DNA of 64,000 nt from an uncultured Acidimicrobiaceae bacterium (lineage in GTDB: Bacteria; Actinomycetota; Acidimicrobiia; Acidimicrobiales; RAAP-2), in the NCBI GenBank assembly GCA_937894805.1, contig CALAYR010000136.1:5275-69274 (forward strand), read 5' to 3'. Made by a program: the position numbers and the translations under genes. Shown piece by piece: positions 25,607-37,547 of the stretch. A model generated the notes under the pieces. The model searched no databases. It was not told where the DNA came from and saw only the letters and a list, made by a program, of their open reading frames with translations. Each line of letters starts with the position of its first letter. Position 1 is the stretch's first letter.

Positions 25607-25999
25607 ATGGCTGGAACCCTGACCAAGGAACAAATCCTCGACGGAATCGCCGAATTGACAGTGATTGAGCTCAGCGAGCTCCTCACTGCGTTCGAAGAGA
25701 AGTTCGGCGTAACTGCAGCTGCCCCCGCGGCCGTTGCTGTTGCCGCACCTGCAGCTGGTGGCGGCGACGCCGGCGCTGCTGACGAGAAGAGCGACTTTGA
25801 CGTTGTAATCACCAACGCTGGTGACAAGAAGATCCAGGTGATCAAGGAAGTCCGCACCCTCACCAACCTCGGCTTGAAGGAAGCCAAGGACCTGGTTGAC
25901 GCGGCTCCCAAGACCGTCCTCGAGAAGGTCTCCAAGGCCGACGCTGACAAGGCCAAGGCGGCCCTGGAAGCAGCTGGCGCCACCGTCGAACTTAAGTAG
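25607..25999 (+). CDS. rplL: 50S ribosomal protein L7/L12
   Basis: A 130-aa L7/L12. The N-terminal dimerisation domain has [20 protein letters not shown], a flexible Ala/Gly hinge (about 45-58) follows, and the C-terminal factor-binding domain has [20 protein letters not shown] and [13 protein letters not shown]. It recruits GTPase factors to the ribosome. It is 33 bp downstream of rplJ with AAGTAAGGAAATC before ATG 25607. Confidence 0.97.
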   Translation: MAGTLTKEQILDGIAELTVIELSELLTAFEEKFGVTAAAPAAVAVAAPAAGGGDAGAADEKSDFDVVITNAGDKKIQVIKEVRTLTNLGLKEAKDLVDAAPKTVLEKVSKADADKAKAALEAAGATVELK

Positions 26000-26014
26000 T
26001 TCACTGGTACGAGA

Positions 26015-26044
26015 GCCCGCTCGGGGGGAGACCCCCGGGCGGGC
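26015..26044 (+). terminator. Strong GC hairpin between rplL and rpoB
   Basis: A 13-bp stem (26015-26027 with 26032-26044, one G-T pair) capped by a GAGA tetraloop. No T tract follows. It matches the position of the rplL-rpoB attenuator or RNase processing site known in other bacteria. Confidence 0.6.
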
Positions 26045-26069
26045 ACTTGCGTCCCTACCGACTGCGCAC

Positions 26070-26099
26070 TTGCGCTCAGTCGTCGGTGGGCAGTAGCAT
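26070..26099 (+). promoter_or_regulatory. Promoter of rpoBC
   Basis: TTGCGC (26070-26075) and TAGCAT (26094-26099) have an 18-bp spacer. The start is predicted near 26106-26109. A GCACTTGCG repeat occurs at 26043 and 26066, the second copy covering the -35 box. Confidence 0.55.
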
Positions 26100-26108
26100 T
26101 AACTCTCC

Positions 26109-26213
26109 GTGTTTGCGAAAGCGTTTGGTCATGTCACGACCACTCCTCCGCAGACACTTGCTTTGCCATTGCTGTACCCCTGTGACCTCGACACGAAGGA
26201 TTATCTGTGCTGA
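26109..26213 (+). CDS. Possible 34-aa leader peptide overlapping the rpoB start
   Basis: GTG 26109 opens a 34-codon frame whose TGA (26211-26213) lies 4 nt inside rpoB, so the frame overlaps the rpoB start codon (26207) in another phase. A TAGCAT box ends 9 nt before the GTG, suggesting a nearly leaderless message in which ribosomes translating this frame would end at the rpoB start. The peptide (beginning MFAKAFGHV, ending DYLC) has no recognisable domain. It could couple or regulate rpoB translation, or be chance. Confidence 0.4.
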   Translation: MFAKAFGHVTTTPPQTLALPLLYPCDLDTKDYLC

Positions 26214-29200
26214 AGCGCTCTGCGTTCCCGAATCGTTTCTCGTTCGCCGTACTGCCGGAACCAACCGTTGAGGGAGGGGCAAACTCCCTCTTCGACGCCG
26301 TCCACGACCAGATTAAGTTCCTGGAAGAGGGCGGATCGGCTGACAACCTGCTCACCAAGTACGGCGACTACGGCCCGCTGCACTTCCTTAACTTCCAGAA
26401 CGACAAGTACGGATGGTTCCTCCGCGACGGTCTGAAGAAGGCCTTTGAGGACATTTCGCCCATCAAGGACTCCACTGGCAAGCTCTCCTTGTACCTGACC
26501 TTTGATCCTGAGAACTCAGAGTCAATCGGGCCCGCCAAGCACACCGAAGCCGAGTGCGTCGAGCGTGGACTGACCTACCAGTGCCCAATCTTCGTCGAGG
26601 CGGAATTCCGCAACGAAGAGACCGGTGAAATTAAGCAGTCCTTCGTCTTCATGGGTGATGTACCCGTAATGACCGAGCGCGGCACCTTCATCTACAACGG
26701 TACCGAGCGTGTCGTTGTTTCACAGTTGCTCCGTTCCGACGGTATCTACACCGAGCCGGACCGTGACCCCAAGGGCAACATTACGTTCATCACTACCGTT
26801 ATTCCGGTCCGTGGTGAGCGTCCCAAGTTCGCACTCGAAGTTGGTGACTCCACTCGCGTTGCCGTTCGTATCGGCAAGGGTAAGAAGGTCAACTCCTTCA
26901 CCGTGCTGCGTGCACTCGACTCCCGCGTGGACTTCTCCTACCTCGAGAAGTTGGTTAACCACTTCGTCAGTGGTGCCAAGGGTGAAGTTCGCATTCTTGA
27001 AGGTGAGTTCGAAAAGTACCGCCTCAAGTTCTACGAGAAGTACGACAAGGACATTCACACCTTCGTCAACCGCGGTAACCGCACCAAGGACTGGAGCAAC
27101 AAGCTCGCTAAGTTCGCGAACCAGTTGATCGAAGAGAAGAACATCGGCATGCTCGACGCATTGACGATGCACTTGGAAATCTTCCACGGTGGCGACGAAA
27201 CCAAGCTCGGTCAGGCCGGCCAGGAAATGGCCCTCATCGAGATCTACAAGGCCTGGAAGGGTCTGGAGCCAGCCGACCGTTGGTTGGACGTCTTTGACAT
27301 CGAAGCGTGGCGCTTGCCTTCGGCTCCGATTCCTGGTGACACCAACACCCCGAACAAGTTCCGCACCGCGATGGAATCACGTATCGAGCCGTTCTTCCGC
27401 ATGGTCTTCTTGGACCCCACGAAGCCACTGCTCCCCGGTCAGATTGCTCGCACCAGCGAGCGCAGCCGCGCCAAGGCCGGTTTCGAAATCTCCGACCTCG
27501 GTCAGATTCGTATCGAGCGCAAGTTCGCTCGTTCCAACGAAGTCGCTCGTAACCGCGAACTCTTTGGCGAAGTCTTTGACGCGCCAGTTGGCGACAAGCG
27601 TTGGTTGAGCCCCGAAGAAGTGCTCGCCACGATCACCCACTTGTTGAACCTGCGCATTGCCTACTTGGCCGAGCGTACGCAGAATCAGAACGACCCCTCG
27701 AGCTACCGCACCGACGACGTTGACCAGTTGAGCAACCGTCGTATCCGTAGCGTCGGTGAGCTCGTACTCATCGCGTACCGCGGTGGTCTTAACCGTATGG
27801 AGCGCGTCGTTCGTGATCGCATGACGACCCTCGACACCGAGGCCATCACGCCACAGGCGCTGATCAACATTCGTCCCGTTTCGGCGGCGGTCAAGGAGTT
27901 CTTCTCCTCGAGCCAGTTGAGCCAGTACCTCGACAACACCAACCCTCTCTCGGGTCTGACGAACAAGCGTCGTCTCTCGGCACTGGGCCTTGGTGGTCTG
28001 ACGCGTGAGCGTGCCGGACTGGAAGTACGAGACGTACTCGCCTCGTACTACGGCCGCATCTGTCCGATCGAAACTCCCGAAGGTCCCAACGTTGGTCTGA
28101 TCGGTTACTTCGCGAACTACGCCCTGCTCGACAGGCACGGTTTCATTCACAGCCCAATTCGTATTGTGAAGAACGGTGTGGCCTCGAGCGACTACCGCTG
28201 GATCAACTTCGAATCTGAGCCGTACTTGAAGATTGCCGCCGCCGAAACTGAGCTGGACGCCAACGGTCGCATCAAGGCCGACCGCGTCCTGATCCGTACC
28301 GGTTCGCCCGGTACCGGTATTCCTCACCACTCGGTGCCGGACAACCGTCTTGGTTCGACCGTGGCGGAATTCTCAATCGTTAATCGCGATGAAGTGGACG
28401 CGATGGACATCTCACCCATTCAGAACATCTCGCTCTCGACGGCGTTGATTCCCTTCGTGGAGCACGACGACCCGCAGCGCGCACTGATGGGCGCCAACAT
28501 GCAACGCCAGGCCGTTCCGCTGATCGTTCCCGAAGCTCCGTACGTTGGTACCGGCCTCGAGGCACGTGCTGCGGTCGACTCCGGCGAAGTCTTGATCGCC
28601 GAAGCTAACGGTGTTGTTGCCGAAGTTTCGGGTGACCGCATTGTTGTCGACTACGAGATTGCCGTCCCCGTTCGTGACGAGCGTCCTTCCAAGAAGAAGA
28701 CGTACAAGCTCAAGAAGTTCCGTCGTTCGAACCACGCCACCTCCATGCACCAGCGCTCACGCGTCTCGGTCGGTGACGTTGTTACGCCGGGCGACATCTT
28801 GGCTGACGGTACGTCAACCTCCAACGGTGAGTTGGCCCTCGGTAAGAACCTGCTCGTGGCCTACATGCCATGGGAGGGCTACAACTTCGAAGACGCCATC
28901 ATCGTTTCCGAGCGCTTGGTGAAGGACGACGTCTTGACGTCGGTTCACATCGAGAAGTTCGAGTGTGACGCCCGTGACGTGAAGTTGGGTCAAGAAGAAA
29001 TCACTCGCGACATCCCGAACCTGCCTGAGAACATCTTGGCCAACCTCGACGACCGCGGCATCATCCGCATCGGTTCCGAAGTTGCTCCCGGTGACATCCT
29101 CGTTGGAAAGGTCACCCCGAAGGGTGAGTCCGAGCCTTCGCCAGAAGAGCGCCTCCTACGCGCCATCTTCGGTGACAAGGCCGACGACGTTCGTGACGTT

Positions 29201-30313
29201 TCACTCCGTCTGCCTCACGGTCAGTTCGGAACGGTTATCGACATCAAGGTCATCGAGCGTGACGGTGAAGAAGAGTTGCCACCAGGTGTAAACCAGTTGG
29301 TTCGCGTCTTCGTTGCTCAGAAGCGCAAGATCCAAGAAGGCGACAAGCTCGCCGGTCGTCACGGTAACAAGGGTGTTATCTCCAAGATTCTTCCTGAAGA
29401 AGACATGCCCTACATGCCTGACGGTTCGCCAGTCGACATCATCTTGAGCCCACTCGGTGTGCCAAGTCGAATGAACGTTGGACAGCTGCTCGAGAGTCAC
29501 CTCGGTTACGCCGCGCGTCACGGTTGGAAGGGTGCCGACAGGAACCCCAAGGCCGGTACCGCTGGACACGACGACAGCGCCCTGCGCAAGACCCGTCCTC
29601 GCACCGAGCCCGCGCTCTACGTTTCATCGCCCGCCTTCGATGGTGCGCGTTGGGACCAAGAGGACGCTCGTAGCGACAAGCCCAACATCAAGCAGGTCTT
29701 CGCCGCCCTCAACGCCGATGGCGCCGATGGCCGTCGCATGACTTCCGACGCGAACGATGGCAAGGTCACCTTGTACAACGGTCGTACCGGTGAGGCTTAC
29801 GACAGTCCGATCGCCGTGGGTTACGCCTACATCTTGAAGCTCTCCCACATGGTGGACGACAAGATTCACGCCCGTTCAACTGGTCCCTACGCGCTGGTTA
29901 CCCAGCAGCCCATCGGTGGTAAGGCCCAGTTCGGTGGACAGCGCTTCGGTGAGATGGAAGTGTGGGCCCTCGAGGCCTACGGTGCGGCACACGCACTCCA
30001 GGAACTCATCACCGTTAAGTCCGACGACACCCGTGGTCGTGAGTGGACGTACGAGGCCATCGTTAAGGGTGAGAACCTGCCGAAGCCTGGTGTCCCCGAG
30101 TCCTTCAAGGCTCTGGTTAAGGAAATGCAAGCACTCTGCTTGAACGTTGAGGTTCGCACGTCGAACGGTCAGCTGGTTCAACTGGTCGACGAAGACGACG
30201 ACTACTTAAGCCGCACCCGTTTGCTCGGCATCAACATTCAGCGACAAGAACACGGTTCGGACGAAGAAGATGCACGTCGTCAGGCCGAGCGCAACGAGAG
30301 GAAGTTCCAGTAA
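26207..30313 (+). CDS. rpoB: DNA-directed RNA polymerase subunit beta
   Basis: A 1368-aa beta subunit, clearly longer than the roughly 1160-1180 of most Actinobacteria. Extra sequence appears to lie mainly between residues about 260 and 430 of the lobe region. The rifampicin region spans about 565-597; Asp576 and Ser591 are kept, but Asn586 replaces the His equivalent to E. coli 526, and Leu595 replaces a Pro. Downstream core motifs include [49 protein letters not shown] and the C-terminal [19 protein letters not shown] 26207 has AAGGA 6 nt upstream. The stop and the rpoC start share one base (TAATG). Confidence 0.97.
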   Translation: MLKRSAFPNRFSFAVLPEPTVEGGANSLFDAVHDQIKFLEEGGSADNLLTKYGDYGPLHFLNFQNDKYGWFLRDGLKKAFEDISPIKDSTGKLSLYLTFDPENSESIGPAKHTEAECVERGLTYQCPIFVEAEFRNEETGEIKQSFVFMGDVPVMTERGTFIYNGTERVVVSQLLRSDGIYTEPDRDPKGNITFITTVIPVRGERPKFALEVGDSTRVAVRIGKGKKVNSFTVLRALDSRVDFSYLEKLVNHFVSGAKGEVRILEGEFEKYRLKFYEKYDKDIHTFVNRGNRTKDWSNKLAKFANQLIEEKNIGMLDALTMHLEIFHGGDETKLGQAGQEMALIEIYKAWKGLEPADRWLDVFDIEAWRLPSAPIPGDTNTPNKFRTAMESRIEPFFRMVFLDPTKPLLPGQIARTSERSRAKAGFEISDLGQIRIERKFARSNEVARNRELFGEVFDAPVGDKRWLSPEEVLATITHLLNLRIAYLAERTQNQNDPSSYRTDDVDQLSNRRIRSVGELVLIAYRGGLNRMERVVRDRMTTLDTEAITPQALINIRPVSAAVKEFFSSSQLSQYLDNTNPLSGLTNKRRLSALGLGGLTRERAGLEVRDVLASYYGRICPIETPEGPNVGLIGYFANYALLDRHGFIHSPIRIVKNGVASSDYRWINFESEPYLKIAAAETELDANGRIKADRVLIRTGSPGTGIPHHSVPDNRLGSTVAEFSIVNRDEVDAMDISPIQNISLSTALIPFVEHDDPQRALMGANMQRQAVPLIVPEAPYVGTGLEARAAVDSGEVLIAEANGVVAEVSGDRIVVDYEIAVPVRDERPSKKKTYKLKKFRRSNHATSMHQRSRVSVGDVVTPGDILADGTSTSNGELALGKNLLVAYMPWEGYNFEDAIIVSERLVKDDVLTSVHIEKFECDARDVKLGQEEITRDIPNLPENILANLDDRGIIRIGSEVAPGDILVGKVTPKGESEPSPEERLLRAIFGDKADDVRDVSLRLPHGQFGTVIDIKVIERDGEEELPPGVNQLVRVFVAQKRKIQEGDKLAGRHGNKGVISKILPEEDMPYMPDGSPVDIILSPLGVPSRMNVGQLLESHLGYAARHGWKGADRNPKAGTAGHDDSALRKTRPRTEPALYVSSPAFDGARWDQEDARSDKPNIKQVFAALNADGADGRRMTSDANDGKVTLYNGRTGEAYDSPIAVGYAYILKLSHMVDDKIHARSTGPYALVTQQPIGGKAQFGGQRFGEMEVWALEAYGAAHALQELITVKSDDTRGREWTYEAIVKGENLPKPGVPESFKALVKEMQALCLNVEVRTSNGQLVQLVDEDDDYLSRTRLLGINIQRQEHGSDEEDARRQAERNERKFQ

Positions 30314-33300
30314 TGAGCCCCGTCAACGTAAGTACCATCGACCAGCTCCGTATTGGCTTGGCCAGCGCCAAGGACATCCACTCGTGGACCTCGGGCGAAG
30401 TCAAGAAGCCAGAAACCGTTAACTACCGCACCAACAAGCCTGAAAAGGACGGACTCTTCTGCGAGAAGATCTTCGGACCCCAGAAGGCTTGGGAGTGTGC
30501 CTGTGGCAAGTACAAGCGCGTCCACGTCAAGGGTCTCGTTTGTGAGCGTTGCGGGGTTGAAGTAACAAGTGACAAGGTGCGCCGCGAGCGCATGGGTCAC
30601 ATCCAACTCCAGGCCCCCGTTGTTCACATTTGGTACCTCCGCGGTACCCGTTCGTGGTTGACCTACCTCTTGATGGGTCTCGACCCTAAGGAAGAGCTCA
30701 AGGCCAAGCAGTTGGAGAAGGTTGTGTACTACTCCGCACGTCTCGTGACCTACGTTGACGTTGCTCGCCGCGCCGAAGACCTCAAGACGTTGGCCGAAGC
30801 CCTCGAGGACGAGACCAAGGACATCTTGGCCGGTCGCGAGCGGACCCTCGAGCGTTACCAGCGCGAGTTCGAAGCTCGCCTGGAGTACTTGAAGAACGAC
30901 AACTCTCGTGACGCCGAACTGCGCACCGCGCAGAAGGAATTCGACGAGCGTTGCCTCGAAGCCCGTGACGGTGCCCAGTTGGCCATCGACATGGCCAACC
31001 AGGCCTTCGACACGTTCCGCACGTTGCACTCACGTCAGATCATCGAAGACGAATTGCTCTACCGCGAAATGCTCATGCGTTACGAGGAGTACTTCGAAGG
31101 TGGCATGGGTGCCGACGCAATCTTGCAGCTCATCGACCGCATGGACCTCGACGCCGAAGAGGCGCAGATGGTCGAAATGCTCGACGGTAAGAGCGGCGTC
31201 AAGATTTCTGCTCAGCGTCACGCCAAGTTGCTCAAGCGTCTCGCCGTAGTCCAGGCCTTCAACCGCCGCGACGACAACGGCCGACGGTTGAACGACCCCA
31301 GCGCGATGATCTTGCAGGTTCTCCCCGTCATCCCGCCGGACTTGCGTCCGATGGTGCAGCTCGATGGTGGACGTCAGGCCACGAGTGACTTGAACGACCT
31401 CTACCGTCGCGTGATCAACCGCAACAACCGTCTTAAGAAGTTGCTCGAGTCGGACAGCCCCGCGATCATCGTGAACAACGAACGTCGCATGCTGCAAGAG
31501 GCCGTTGACGCCTTGATCGACAACGGTCGTCACGGCCGTGCGGCGTCGGGCCCATCGGGTCGTCCCGCAAAGAGCCTCACCGACGTGTTGAAGGGTAAGC
31601 AGGGTCGTTTCCGTCAGAACTTGCTCGGTAAGCGCGTTGACTACTCGGCCCGTTCGGTCATCGTCGTTGGTCCGCGCCTGAAGCTGCACCAGTGTGGTCT
31701 GCCGAAGATCATGGCCCTCGAACTCTTCAAGCCATTCGTAATGCGGGCCCTCATGGCCGACGGCACGGCGCAGAACATTCGTTCCGCGAAGCGCATGGTC
31801 GAGCAGCGCCACGTTGCGGTGTGGGAGAAGCTCGAGTACGTAACTCGCGAGCACCCCGTGCTCTTGAACCGTGCCCCCACCCTTCACCGTCTCGGTGTCC
31901 AGGCCTTCGAGCCCGTACTTGTTGACGGCAAGGCCATCCAGGTTCACCCACTCGTTTGTAAGGCCTTCAACGCTGACTTCGACGGTGACACCATGGCGGT
32001 ACACGTTCCGCTGAGCGCCGAAGCTCAGGCTGAAGCTCGCATCCTCATGCTGTCGGTGAACAACATCTTCACCCCCGCTACCGGACGCGCCATCACGGAG
32101 CCGAGCCAGGACATGGTCTTGGGTATCTACTACCTAACCCGTGACGCCAAGATCAAGGCTGAGCGCCCACCGGTCTTCCGTCAGATCCACGAAATCGAAG
32201 CGGCCCTCGAGCGCAACATCATCACGTTGCACACCGAGATCGAACTTCGTACTTCGACGGATGCATCCGAATCGAGCCTCGCCGCTCGTTTGGCTTCCGC
32301 TGACTTTGCCGCCGAAGGTGCTCGTCGTTCAATCCGCACGACCCCTGGTCGCGTGATCTTCAACGAGGCGCTGCCTTCGGGCTACCGCTTCATCAACCAG
32401 TTGGTTGGTAAGAACTCGTTGCCTATCGGCGTGATTGTCGAAGAGATTGCGAACGGTTACACCCGTAAGCAAGTAGCCAACGCCCTCGACGCCATCAAGG
32501 ACCTTGGTTTCCGTTACGCCAGCCAGAGTGGTTTGACCATTGGCTTCGATGACATCGTGACCAGTCCTCGTAAGGCCGAGATTCTCGACAGCTACGAGAA
32601 GGACGCCGAAAAGGTTGAGCAGAACTTCAACAAGGGTGTCATCATCGACGAAGAGCGTCGTCAGTTGCAGATCGACATTTGGACTCGCGCTAACCGCGAA
32701 CTCAGTGACGTTTGCTACGGTGCGCTCGACGCCCAAGTCGACAACCCCATCCGCATGATGGTGGACTCGGGTGCTCGTGGTAACCGCCAGCAGATCCTCC
32801 AGATCACCGCCATGAAGGGACTCGTTGTTAACTCCCGCGGTGAAATTGAGCACCGACCTGCGAAGAGCTCATTCCGTGAAGGTCTTACTTCATGGGAGTA
32901 CTTCGTATCGTTGCACGGAACTCGTAAGGGTCTCGCCGACACCGCACTACGTACCGCTGACTCGGGTTACTTGACCCGTCGTCTCGTTGACGTCGCGCAG
33001 GAGCTCATCATCAAGGAAATGAACTGTGGCACCAGCCGCAGTCTGCTCATTGAGAATGTGGCTCCCGACACGGCCGCCGTTCGTTCGCACCTCGAGACCA
33101 AGCTCTGGGGCCGCATGCTGGCTCAAGACCTCGAGACCAGCGAAGGTGTTCTGCCCGCCGGCACAATCCTCGCGATCGCCGACGTCGAGCGTTTGCGCGA
33201 CGACGCCAAGGTCGACTCCATCCGGGTGCGCACCACGCTCGTCTGCGAAGCAGCCGAAGGTATCTGTGCGTCGTGTTACGGACTCAGCCTCGCGACCCAC

Positions 33301-34347
33301 GAACTCGTCGAACTCGGCGAAGCCGTTGGTGTGGTGGCCGCTCAGTCAATCGGTGAGCCTGGTACTCAGCTGACCATGCGTACCTTCCACTCCGGTGGTG
33401 TAGGTGGCCGTGACATTACTCACGGTCTGCCTCGCGTGGTTGAGCTCTTCGAAGCTCGTTCACCAAAGGGTGCCGCCACCATGGCTGAGCACTCCGGTGT
33501 TGTTCGCATCGAGCGTTCCGACGCTCCCGGTGTGAACGCGGCCGCGAAGGTACTTGTGATTGCTAACAACGGTGACATCCAAGAGGCCCTCATTCCGCCA
33601 CGTGACTTGATCGTGGCCGAAGGTGCCGAAGTGGAAGCCGGACAGCCACTGAACCGTGGACCACTCGACCCGAAGATGATTATGGAGCTGCGCGGTACGC
33701 GTGACGCCCAGCGTTATCTGGTGGAAGAAGTCCAGGGCGTCTACCGTGACCAGGGAGTTTCGATCCACGACAAGCACATTGAGCTCGTTGTGCGTCAGAT
33801 GACCCGCCGTATCCAGGTCGTGAACAAGGGTGATTCGGACTTCTTGCCCGGTGCCCTCATCGACGCCAAGAACTTCGACGACTCCAACAAGGGTCTCGAA
33901 GCGGCCGGTAAGGCTCTGGCCGACGGTCGTGCCCGCATGATGGGTATCACCAAGACGTCACTGTCCACTGACTCCTGGCTCGCCGCCGCCTCCTTCCAGG
34001 AGACGACCCGAGTCCTGACCGAAGCAGCCATCAGCGGTAAGCGCGATGACCTGATCGGTCTGAAGGAAAACATCATCATCGGTAAGTTGATTCCTGCCGG
34101 TCTGGGCCAGCCACACTTTGCGGCTCGCCAGATCAAGCTGGAGATGCCTAACGCCGAACTGCTCCCCGAGTGGGCAACCTGGCGCGATGACGACTCTGAC
34201 CTCGCCGACATTTTGGGCGAGTTTGGGGATGCCAACAGTGACACCCTCGACGATGACCTGCGGGACTTCCTCAGTATTGGCGAAGGTAACTACACCGCAA
34301 TCGACGATTTGCTCGGTGGTCCAGACGAGCCGGCGAGCGGGGAGTAG
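30313..34347 (+). CDS. rpoC: DNA-directed RNA polymerase subunit beta'
   Basis: A 1344-aa beta' subunit. The N-terminal zinc site has Cys62, Cys64, Cys77 and Cys80. The catalytic loop is [14 protein letters not shown] with Asp555, Asp557 and Asp559 binding Mg2+; the residue after the triad is Thr560, where nearly all bacteria have Gln. The second zinc site lies in [13 protein letters not shown]. The bridge helix and trigger loop region includes [22 protein letters not shown]. Translation is coupled to rpoB through TAATG. A terminator-like hairpin follows at 34377. Confidence 0.97.
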   Translation: MSPVNVSTIDQLRIGLASAKDIHSWTSGEVKKPETVNYRTNKPEKDGLFCEKIFGPQKAWECACGKYKRVHVKGLVCERCGVEVTSDKVRRERMGHIQLQAPVVHIWYLRGTRSWLTYLLMGLDPKEELKAKQLEKVVYYSARLVTYVDVARRAEDLKTLAEALEDETKDILAGRERTLERYQREFEARLEYLKNDNSRDAELRTAQKEFDERCLEARDGAQLAIDMANQAFDTFRTLHSRQIIEDELLYREMLMRYEEYFEGGMGADAILQLIDRMDLDAEEAQMVEMLDGKSGVKISAQRHAKLLKRLAVVQAFNRRDDNGRRLNDPSAMILQVLPVIPPDLRPMVQLDGGRQATSDLNDLYRRVINRNNRLKKLLESDSPAIIVNNERRMLQEAVDALIDNGRHGRAASGPSGRPAKSLTDVLKGKQGRFRQNLLGKRVDYSARSVIVVGPRLKLHQCGLPKIMALELFKPFVMRALMADGTAQNIRSAKRMVEQRHVAVWEKLEYVTREHPVLLNRAPTLHRLGVQAFEPVLVDGKAIQVHPLVCKAFNADFDGDTMAVHVPLSAEAQAEARILMLSVNNIFTPATGRAITEPSQDMVLGIYYLTRDAKIKAERPPVFRQIHEIEAALERNIITLHTEIELRTSTDASESSLAARLASADFAAEGARRSIRTTPGRVIFNEALPSGYRFINQLVGKNSLPIGVIVEEIANGYTRKQVANALDAIKDLGFRYASQSGLTIGFDDIVTSPRKAEILDSYEKDAEKVEQNFNKGVIIDEERRQLQIDIWTRANRELSDVCYGALDAQVDNPIRMMVDSGARGNRQQILQITAMKGLVVNSRGEIEHRPAKSSFREGLTSWEYFVSLHGTRKGLADTALRTADSGYLTRRLVDVAQELIIKEMNCGTSRSLLIENVAPDTAAVRSHLETKLWGRMLAQDLETSEGVLPAGTILAIADVERLRDDAKVDSIRVRTTLVCEAAEGICASCYGLSLATHELVELGEAVGVVAAQSIGEPGTQLTMRTFHSGGVGGRDITHGLPRVVELFEARSPKGAATMAEHSGVVRIERSDAPGVNAAAKVLVIANNGDIQEALIPPRDLIVAEGAEVEAGQPLNRGPLDPKMIMELRGTRDAQRYLVEEVQGVYRDQGVSIHDKHIELVVRQMTRRIQVVNKGDSDFLPGALIDAKNFDDSNKGLEAAGKALADGRARMMGITKTSLSTDSWLAAASFQETTRVLTEAAISGKRDDLIGLKENIIIGKLIPAGLGQPHFAARQIKLEMPNAELLPEWATWRDDDSDLADILGEFGDANSDTLDDDLRDFLSIGEGNYTAIDDLLGGPDEPASGE

Positions 34348-34376
34348 CACCGTACTAACAAGCCTCGAAAGGCACG

Positions 34377-34400
34377 GCCCGACACCGCTCGGTGTCGGGC
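34377..34400 (+). terminator. Terminator-like hairpin after rpoC
   Basis: A perfect 11-bp stem GCCCGACACCG/CGGTGTCGGGC with a CT centre, followed by TTGCCC, which doubles as the -35 box of the next unit. Confidence 0.65.
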
Positions 34401-34430
34401 TTGCCCTCGAGCACCAATTTGTCGTAGGAT
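34401..34430 (+). promoter_or_regulatory. Promoter of the rpsL operon
   Basis: TTGCCC (34401-34406) and TAGGAT (34425-34430) with an 18-bp spacer; the leader to rpsL is then about 57 nt. Confidence 0.55.
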
Positions 34431-34493
34431 AACCAGTCCGTGTGCCGGTAGGTGTAACAACCGGTACGAGATTTTTAACAGAAGAGGTTCCGC

Positions 34494-34868
34494 GTGCCCA
34501 CCATCGCACAGCTAGTCCGCAAGGGCCGGCAGGAAAAGACCAGTAAGACCAAGACGCCAGCCCTCAAGGGCTCGCCACAGCGCCGCGGCGTGTGCACTCG
34601 TGTGCACACCGTGACGCCGAAAAAGCCGAACTCGGCCCTCCGTAAGGTGGCCCGTGTCCGTCTGACCTCGGGTGTCGAAGTCACCGCCTACATCCCAGGT
34701 GTGGGGCACAACCTCCAGGAGCACTCCATTGTGCTGGTCCGTGGTGGCCGTGTGAAGGACCTCCCCGGTGTTCGCTACAAGATCATTCGCGGCGCGCTCG
34801 ACACCTCCGGTGTTCGTGACCGCAAGCAGGCCCGTAGTCGCTACGGAGCTAAGAAGGAGAAGGCCTAA
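34494..34868 (+). CDS. rpsL: 30S ribosomal protein S12
   Basis: A 124-aa S12 with [18 protein letters not shown] and [16 protein letters not shown]. The lysines at the two streptomycin-resistance hot spots (the KKPNS Lys and the RVKDLPG Lys) are the wild-type residues. S12 lies at the decoding centre. GTG 34494 has AGAGG upstream. The stop shares a base with the rpsG start (TAATG). Confidence 0.97.
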   Translation: MPTIAQLVRKGRQEKTSKTKTPALKGSPQRRGVCTRVHTVTPKKPNSALRKVARVRLTSGVEVTAYIPGVGHNLQEHSIVLVRGGRVKDLPGVRYKIIRGALDTSGVRDRKQARSRYGAKKEKA

Positions 34869-35338
34869 TGCCTCGTTCAGGTCCCGCCCCTCGCCGTGAA
34901 GTACCGGCTGACCCTATTTACAAGTCGATTCTCGTAACGCAGATCACCAACAAGATCCTCGAGCGTGGCAAGCGCACGCTGGCCGAAAACATCGTCTACA
35001 GCGCCCTCGAAATGGTGGAGCAGAAGACCGGTGCCGACCCCGTCGCCGCGCTCAAGCGCGCCCTCGAAAACGTTCGTCCTGAACTCGAAGTCCGCAGCCG
35101 CCGCGTTGGTGGTTCGACCTACCAGGTGCCAGTAGAAGTTCGTCCCCGTCGCGCTACGACGTTGGCGATTCGCTGGTTGACCGACTACGCCAAGGCCCGC
35201 CGTGAGCGCACCATGGCCGAGCGTCTCGCTAACGAGATCATTGACGCCAGCAACGGCATTGGTGCCGCGGTGAAGCGCAAAGATGACATTCAAAAGATGG
35301 CAGAGTCCAACAAGGCTTTCGCCCACTACCGCTGGTAA
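34868..35338 (+). CDS. rpsG: 30S ribosomal protein S7
   Basis: A 156-aa S7 of normal length. Conserved parts are [11 protein letters not shown] at the start, [21 protein letters not shown], and the central [16 protein letters not shown] followed by LAIRWL. It initiates assembly of the 30S head and contacts E-site tRNA. In other bacteria it represses the str operon. It is translationally coupled to rpsL; fusA follows 16 nt later. Confidence 0.97.
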   Translation: MPRSGPAPRREVPADPIYKSILVTQITNKILERGKRTLAENIVYSALEMVEQKTGADPVAALKRALENVRPELEVRSRRVGGSTYQVPVEVRPRRATTLAIRWLTDYAKARRERTMAERLANEIIDASNGIGAAVKRKDDIQKMAESNKAFAHYRW

Positions 35339-35354
35339 TTAGGGATATTTTTTC

Positions 35355-37442
35355 ATGACTGACCGCGTAATCGCACTCGAAAACGTCCGCAATATTGGCA
35401 TTATGGCCCACATCGACGCCGGTAAGACGACGACGACTGAGCGCATCTTGTTCTACACCGGAAAGAACTACAAAATCGGTGAAGTACACGAAGGCGCCGC
35501 CACCATGGACTGGATGGTCCAGGAGCAAGAGCGCGGTATCACCATCACCTCGGCCGCTACCACCTGTGAGTGGAACGGCCACCAGATCAACATCATCGAC
35601 ACCCCCGGACACGTTGACTTCACGGTTGAAGTAGAGCGTTCGCTCCGCGTGCTCGACGGCGCCGTCGCCGTCTTTGACGCCGTGGCCGGTGTTGAGCCTC
35701 AGACCGAAACGGTATGGCGCCAAGCCAACAAGTACAACGTTCCTCGTATCTGCTTCGTGAACAAGATGGACCGTATCGGTGCCGACTTCTTCCGTTGCGT
35801 CGACATGATCAAGGACCGTCTCGACTGCACCCCCGCCGTCATTCAGCTGCCCATCGGTGCTGAGAGTGAGTACAAGGGCATCATCGACATCTGCTCGATG
35901 ACCGCCACCATTCACCACGACGACAAGGGCGAAGTCGTTGAAGTTATCGACATCCCCGCCGAGTACAAAGAGCAGGCCGAGGAGTACCACGCGATGCTGT
36001 TGGACGTCCTCACGACGTTCGATGACGAGCTCATGGAAAAGATGCTTGGCGACGAAGTACCAACGACCGCTGACATCCGTCGTGCGCTGCGTGTCGGTAC
36101 CTTGAACGGTCACTGCGTCCCAATCTTGAACGGCACCGCCTTCAAGAACAAGGGTGTTCAGCCCATGCTCGACGCCGTTGTGGACTTCCTCCCCAGCCCC
36201 CTCGACCTCCCACCAACCCAGGGCACCAAGCCGGGCAAGGATGAGGTTGTGGAGCGCCGCGCTGACGACTCCGAGCCCTTCGCGGCCCTCGCCTTCAAGA
36301 TCATGACCGACCCCTACGTCGGTAAGTTGACCTACCTGCGCGTCTACTCGGGCACCCTGCACAAGGGTGACACTGTCATCAACACGACGAAGGGCTCTAA
36401 GAAGGAGCGCCTCGGCCGTCTGCTGCAGATGCACGCCAACAACCGTGAGGACCGCGACACGATCCGCACCGGTGACATTGTCGCCGCCGTTGGTCTTAAG
36501 CAGGTCACCACTGGTGACACCTTGTCCGACATGGACAAGCCAATTCAGCTCGAAACCCTCGAGTTCCCCGAGCCCGTCATCCACGTGGCCGTGGAGCCAA
36601 AGACCAAGGCTGACCAGGAGAAACTGTCCAAGGCGCTCTACTCGCTGTCCGAAGAAGACCCCACCTTCCGCGTCCGTACCGACGAAGAGACCGGCCAGAC
36701 CGTCATCTCCGGAATGGGTGAGTTGCACCTCGAAGTGCTCGTGGACCGTATGTTGCGTGAATTCGCCGTGGACGCCAACGTAGGTAAGCCTCAGGTGGCC
36801 TACCGCGAGACGATCCGCAAGACGGTTGAAAAGGTTGAAGAGAAGTACGTTCGCCAGTCCGGTGGTAAGGGTCAGTACGGTCACGTGGTTATCACGTTCG
36901 AACCGACCGGTCCCGGCGGTGGCTATGAATTCCTCGACGAAATCAGCGGTGGTGTGATTCCTAAGGAATACATCCAGCCCGTGAACCAGGGCATCCAGGA
37001 AGCTTTGACTTCCGGTGTTTTGGCCGGCTACCCCATGGTGGACGTTCGCGTTCGCCTGACCTTCGGTAGCTACCACGACGTTGACTCCTCCGAAATGGCC
37101 TTCAAAATCGCCGGTTCCATGTGCGTGAAGAAGGCCGCCCGTCTGGCCAGCCCCGTGCTCCTCGAGCCCGTGATGGCCGTCGAAGTCGTGACACCCGAGG
37201 ACTACATGGGTGACGTGATCGGTGACCTTTCCAGTCGCCGCGGACGTGTAGAAGGCATGGAGCAGAAGGGAAACAGCCAGGCAATCCGGGCCCAAGTTCC
37301 CTTGGCTGACATGTTCGGCTACGCTACTGACCTGCGTTCACGCACCCAAGGGCGCGCGACGTACACGATGCAATTCCATTCGTACGCTGAAGTACCTGAG
37401 TCGATCGCTAAAGAGATCGTCGCGAAGGCCACCGGAGCGTAA
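35355..37442 (+). CDS. fusA: Elongation factor G
   Basis: A 695-aa EF-G. The GTPase domain has [15 protein letters not shown] (G1), DTPGHVDFT (G3) and [10 protein letters not shown] (G4). Later domains include the domain IV segment [15 protein letters not shown], whose tip inserts into the decoding site during translocation. The length and domain order are standard. ATG 35355 sits 16 nt after rpsG; the usual order rpsL-rpsG-fusA-tuf is kept. Confidence 0.97.
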   Translation: MTDRVIALENVRNIGIMAHIDAGKTTTTERILFYTGKNYKIGEVHEGAATMDWMVQEQERGITITSAATTCEWNGHQINIIDTPGHVDFTVEVERSLRVLDGAVAVFDAVAGVEPQTETVWRQANKYNVPRICFVNKMDRIGADFFRCVDMIKDRLDCTPAVIQLPIGAESEYKGIIDICSMTATIHHDDKGEVVEVIDIPAEYKEQAEEYHAMLLDVLTTFDDELMEKMLGDEVPTTADIRRALRVGTLNGHCVPILNGTAFKNKGVQPMLDAVVDFLPSPLDLPPTQGTKPGKDEVVERRADDSEPFAALAFKIMTDPYVGKLTYLRVYSGTLHKGDTVINTTKGSKKERLGRLLQMHANNREDRDTIRTGDIVAAVGLKQVTTGDTLSDMDKPIQLETLEFPEPVIHVAVEPKTKADQEKLSKALYSLSEEDPTFRVRTDEETGQTVISGMGELHLEVLVDRMLREFAVDANVGKPQVAYRETIRKTVEKVEEKYVRQSGGKGQYGHVVITFEPTGPGGGYEFLDEISGGVIPKEYIQPVNQGIQEALTSGVLAGYPMVDVRVRLTFGSYHDVDSSEMAFKIAGSMCVKKAARLASPVLLEPVMAVEVVTPEDYMGDVIGDLSSRRGRVEGMEQKGNSQAIRAQVPLADMFGYATDLRSRTQGRATYTMQFHSYAEVPESIAKEIVAKATGA

Positions 37443-37446
37443 GAAG

Positions 37447-37546
37447 CTAGGAAACTAGCAACAATGGTCCAAACCGTAGTCGGGGAGGGCCGCAAGAAAA
37501 AATGCTTCTTCAAACGAAGAAGCCTCAAGAGAAAGTAATCCCCGAC
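37447..37546 (+). promoter_or_regulatory. Nested-hairpin leader of tuf
   Basis: The fusA-tuf gap holds three stems. GCTAG-GAAA-CTAGC (37447-37460) has a GAAA tetraloop. An outer 8-bp stem GTCGGGGA (37480-37487) pairs with TCCCCGAC (37539-37546), ending 1 nt before the tuf ATG. Inside the outer stem lies a perfect 8-bp GCTTCTTC/GAAGAAGC hairpin (37504-37523). The outer stem would hide the tuf start region, suggesting control of EF-Tu synthesis or an mRNA processing site. Confidence 0.6.
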
Positions 37547-37547
37547 A

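Noticed and set aside
35238..37295. 685-codon reverse-strand frame across fusA
   Set aside because: It is the antisense of EF-G with no motifs and a biased composition.
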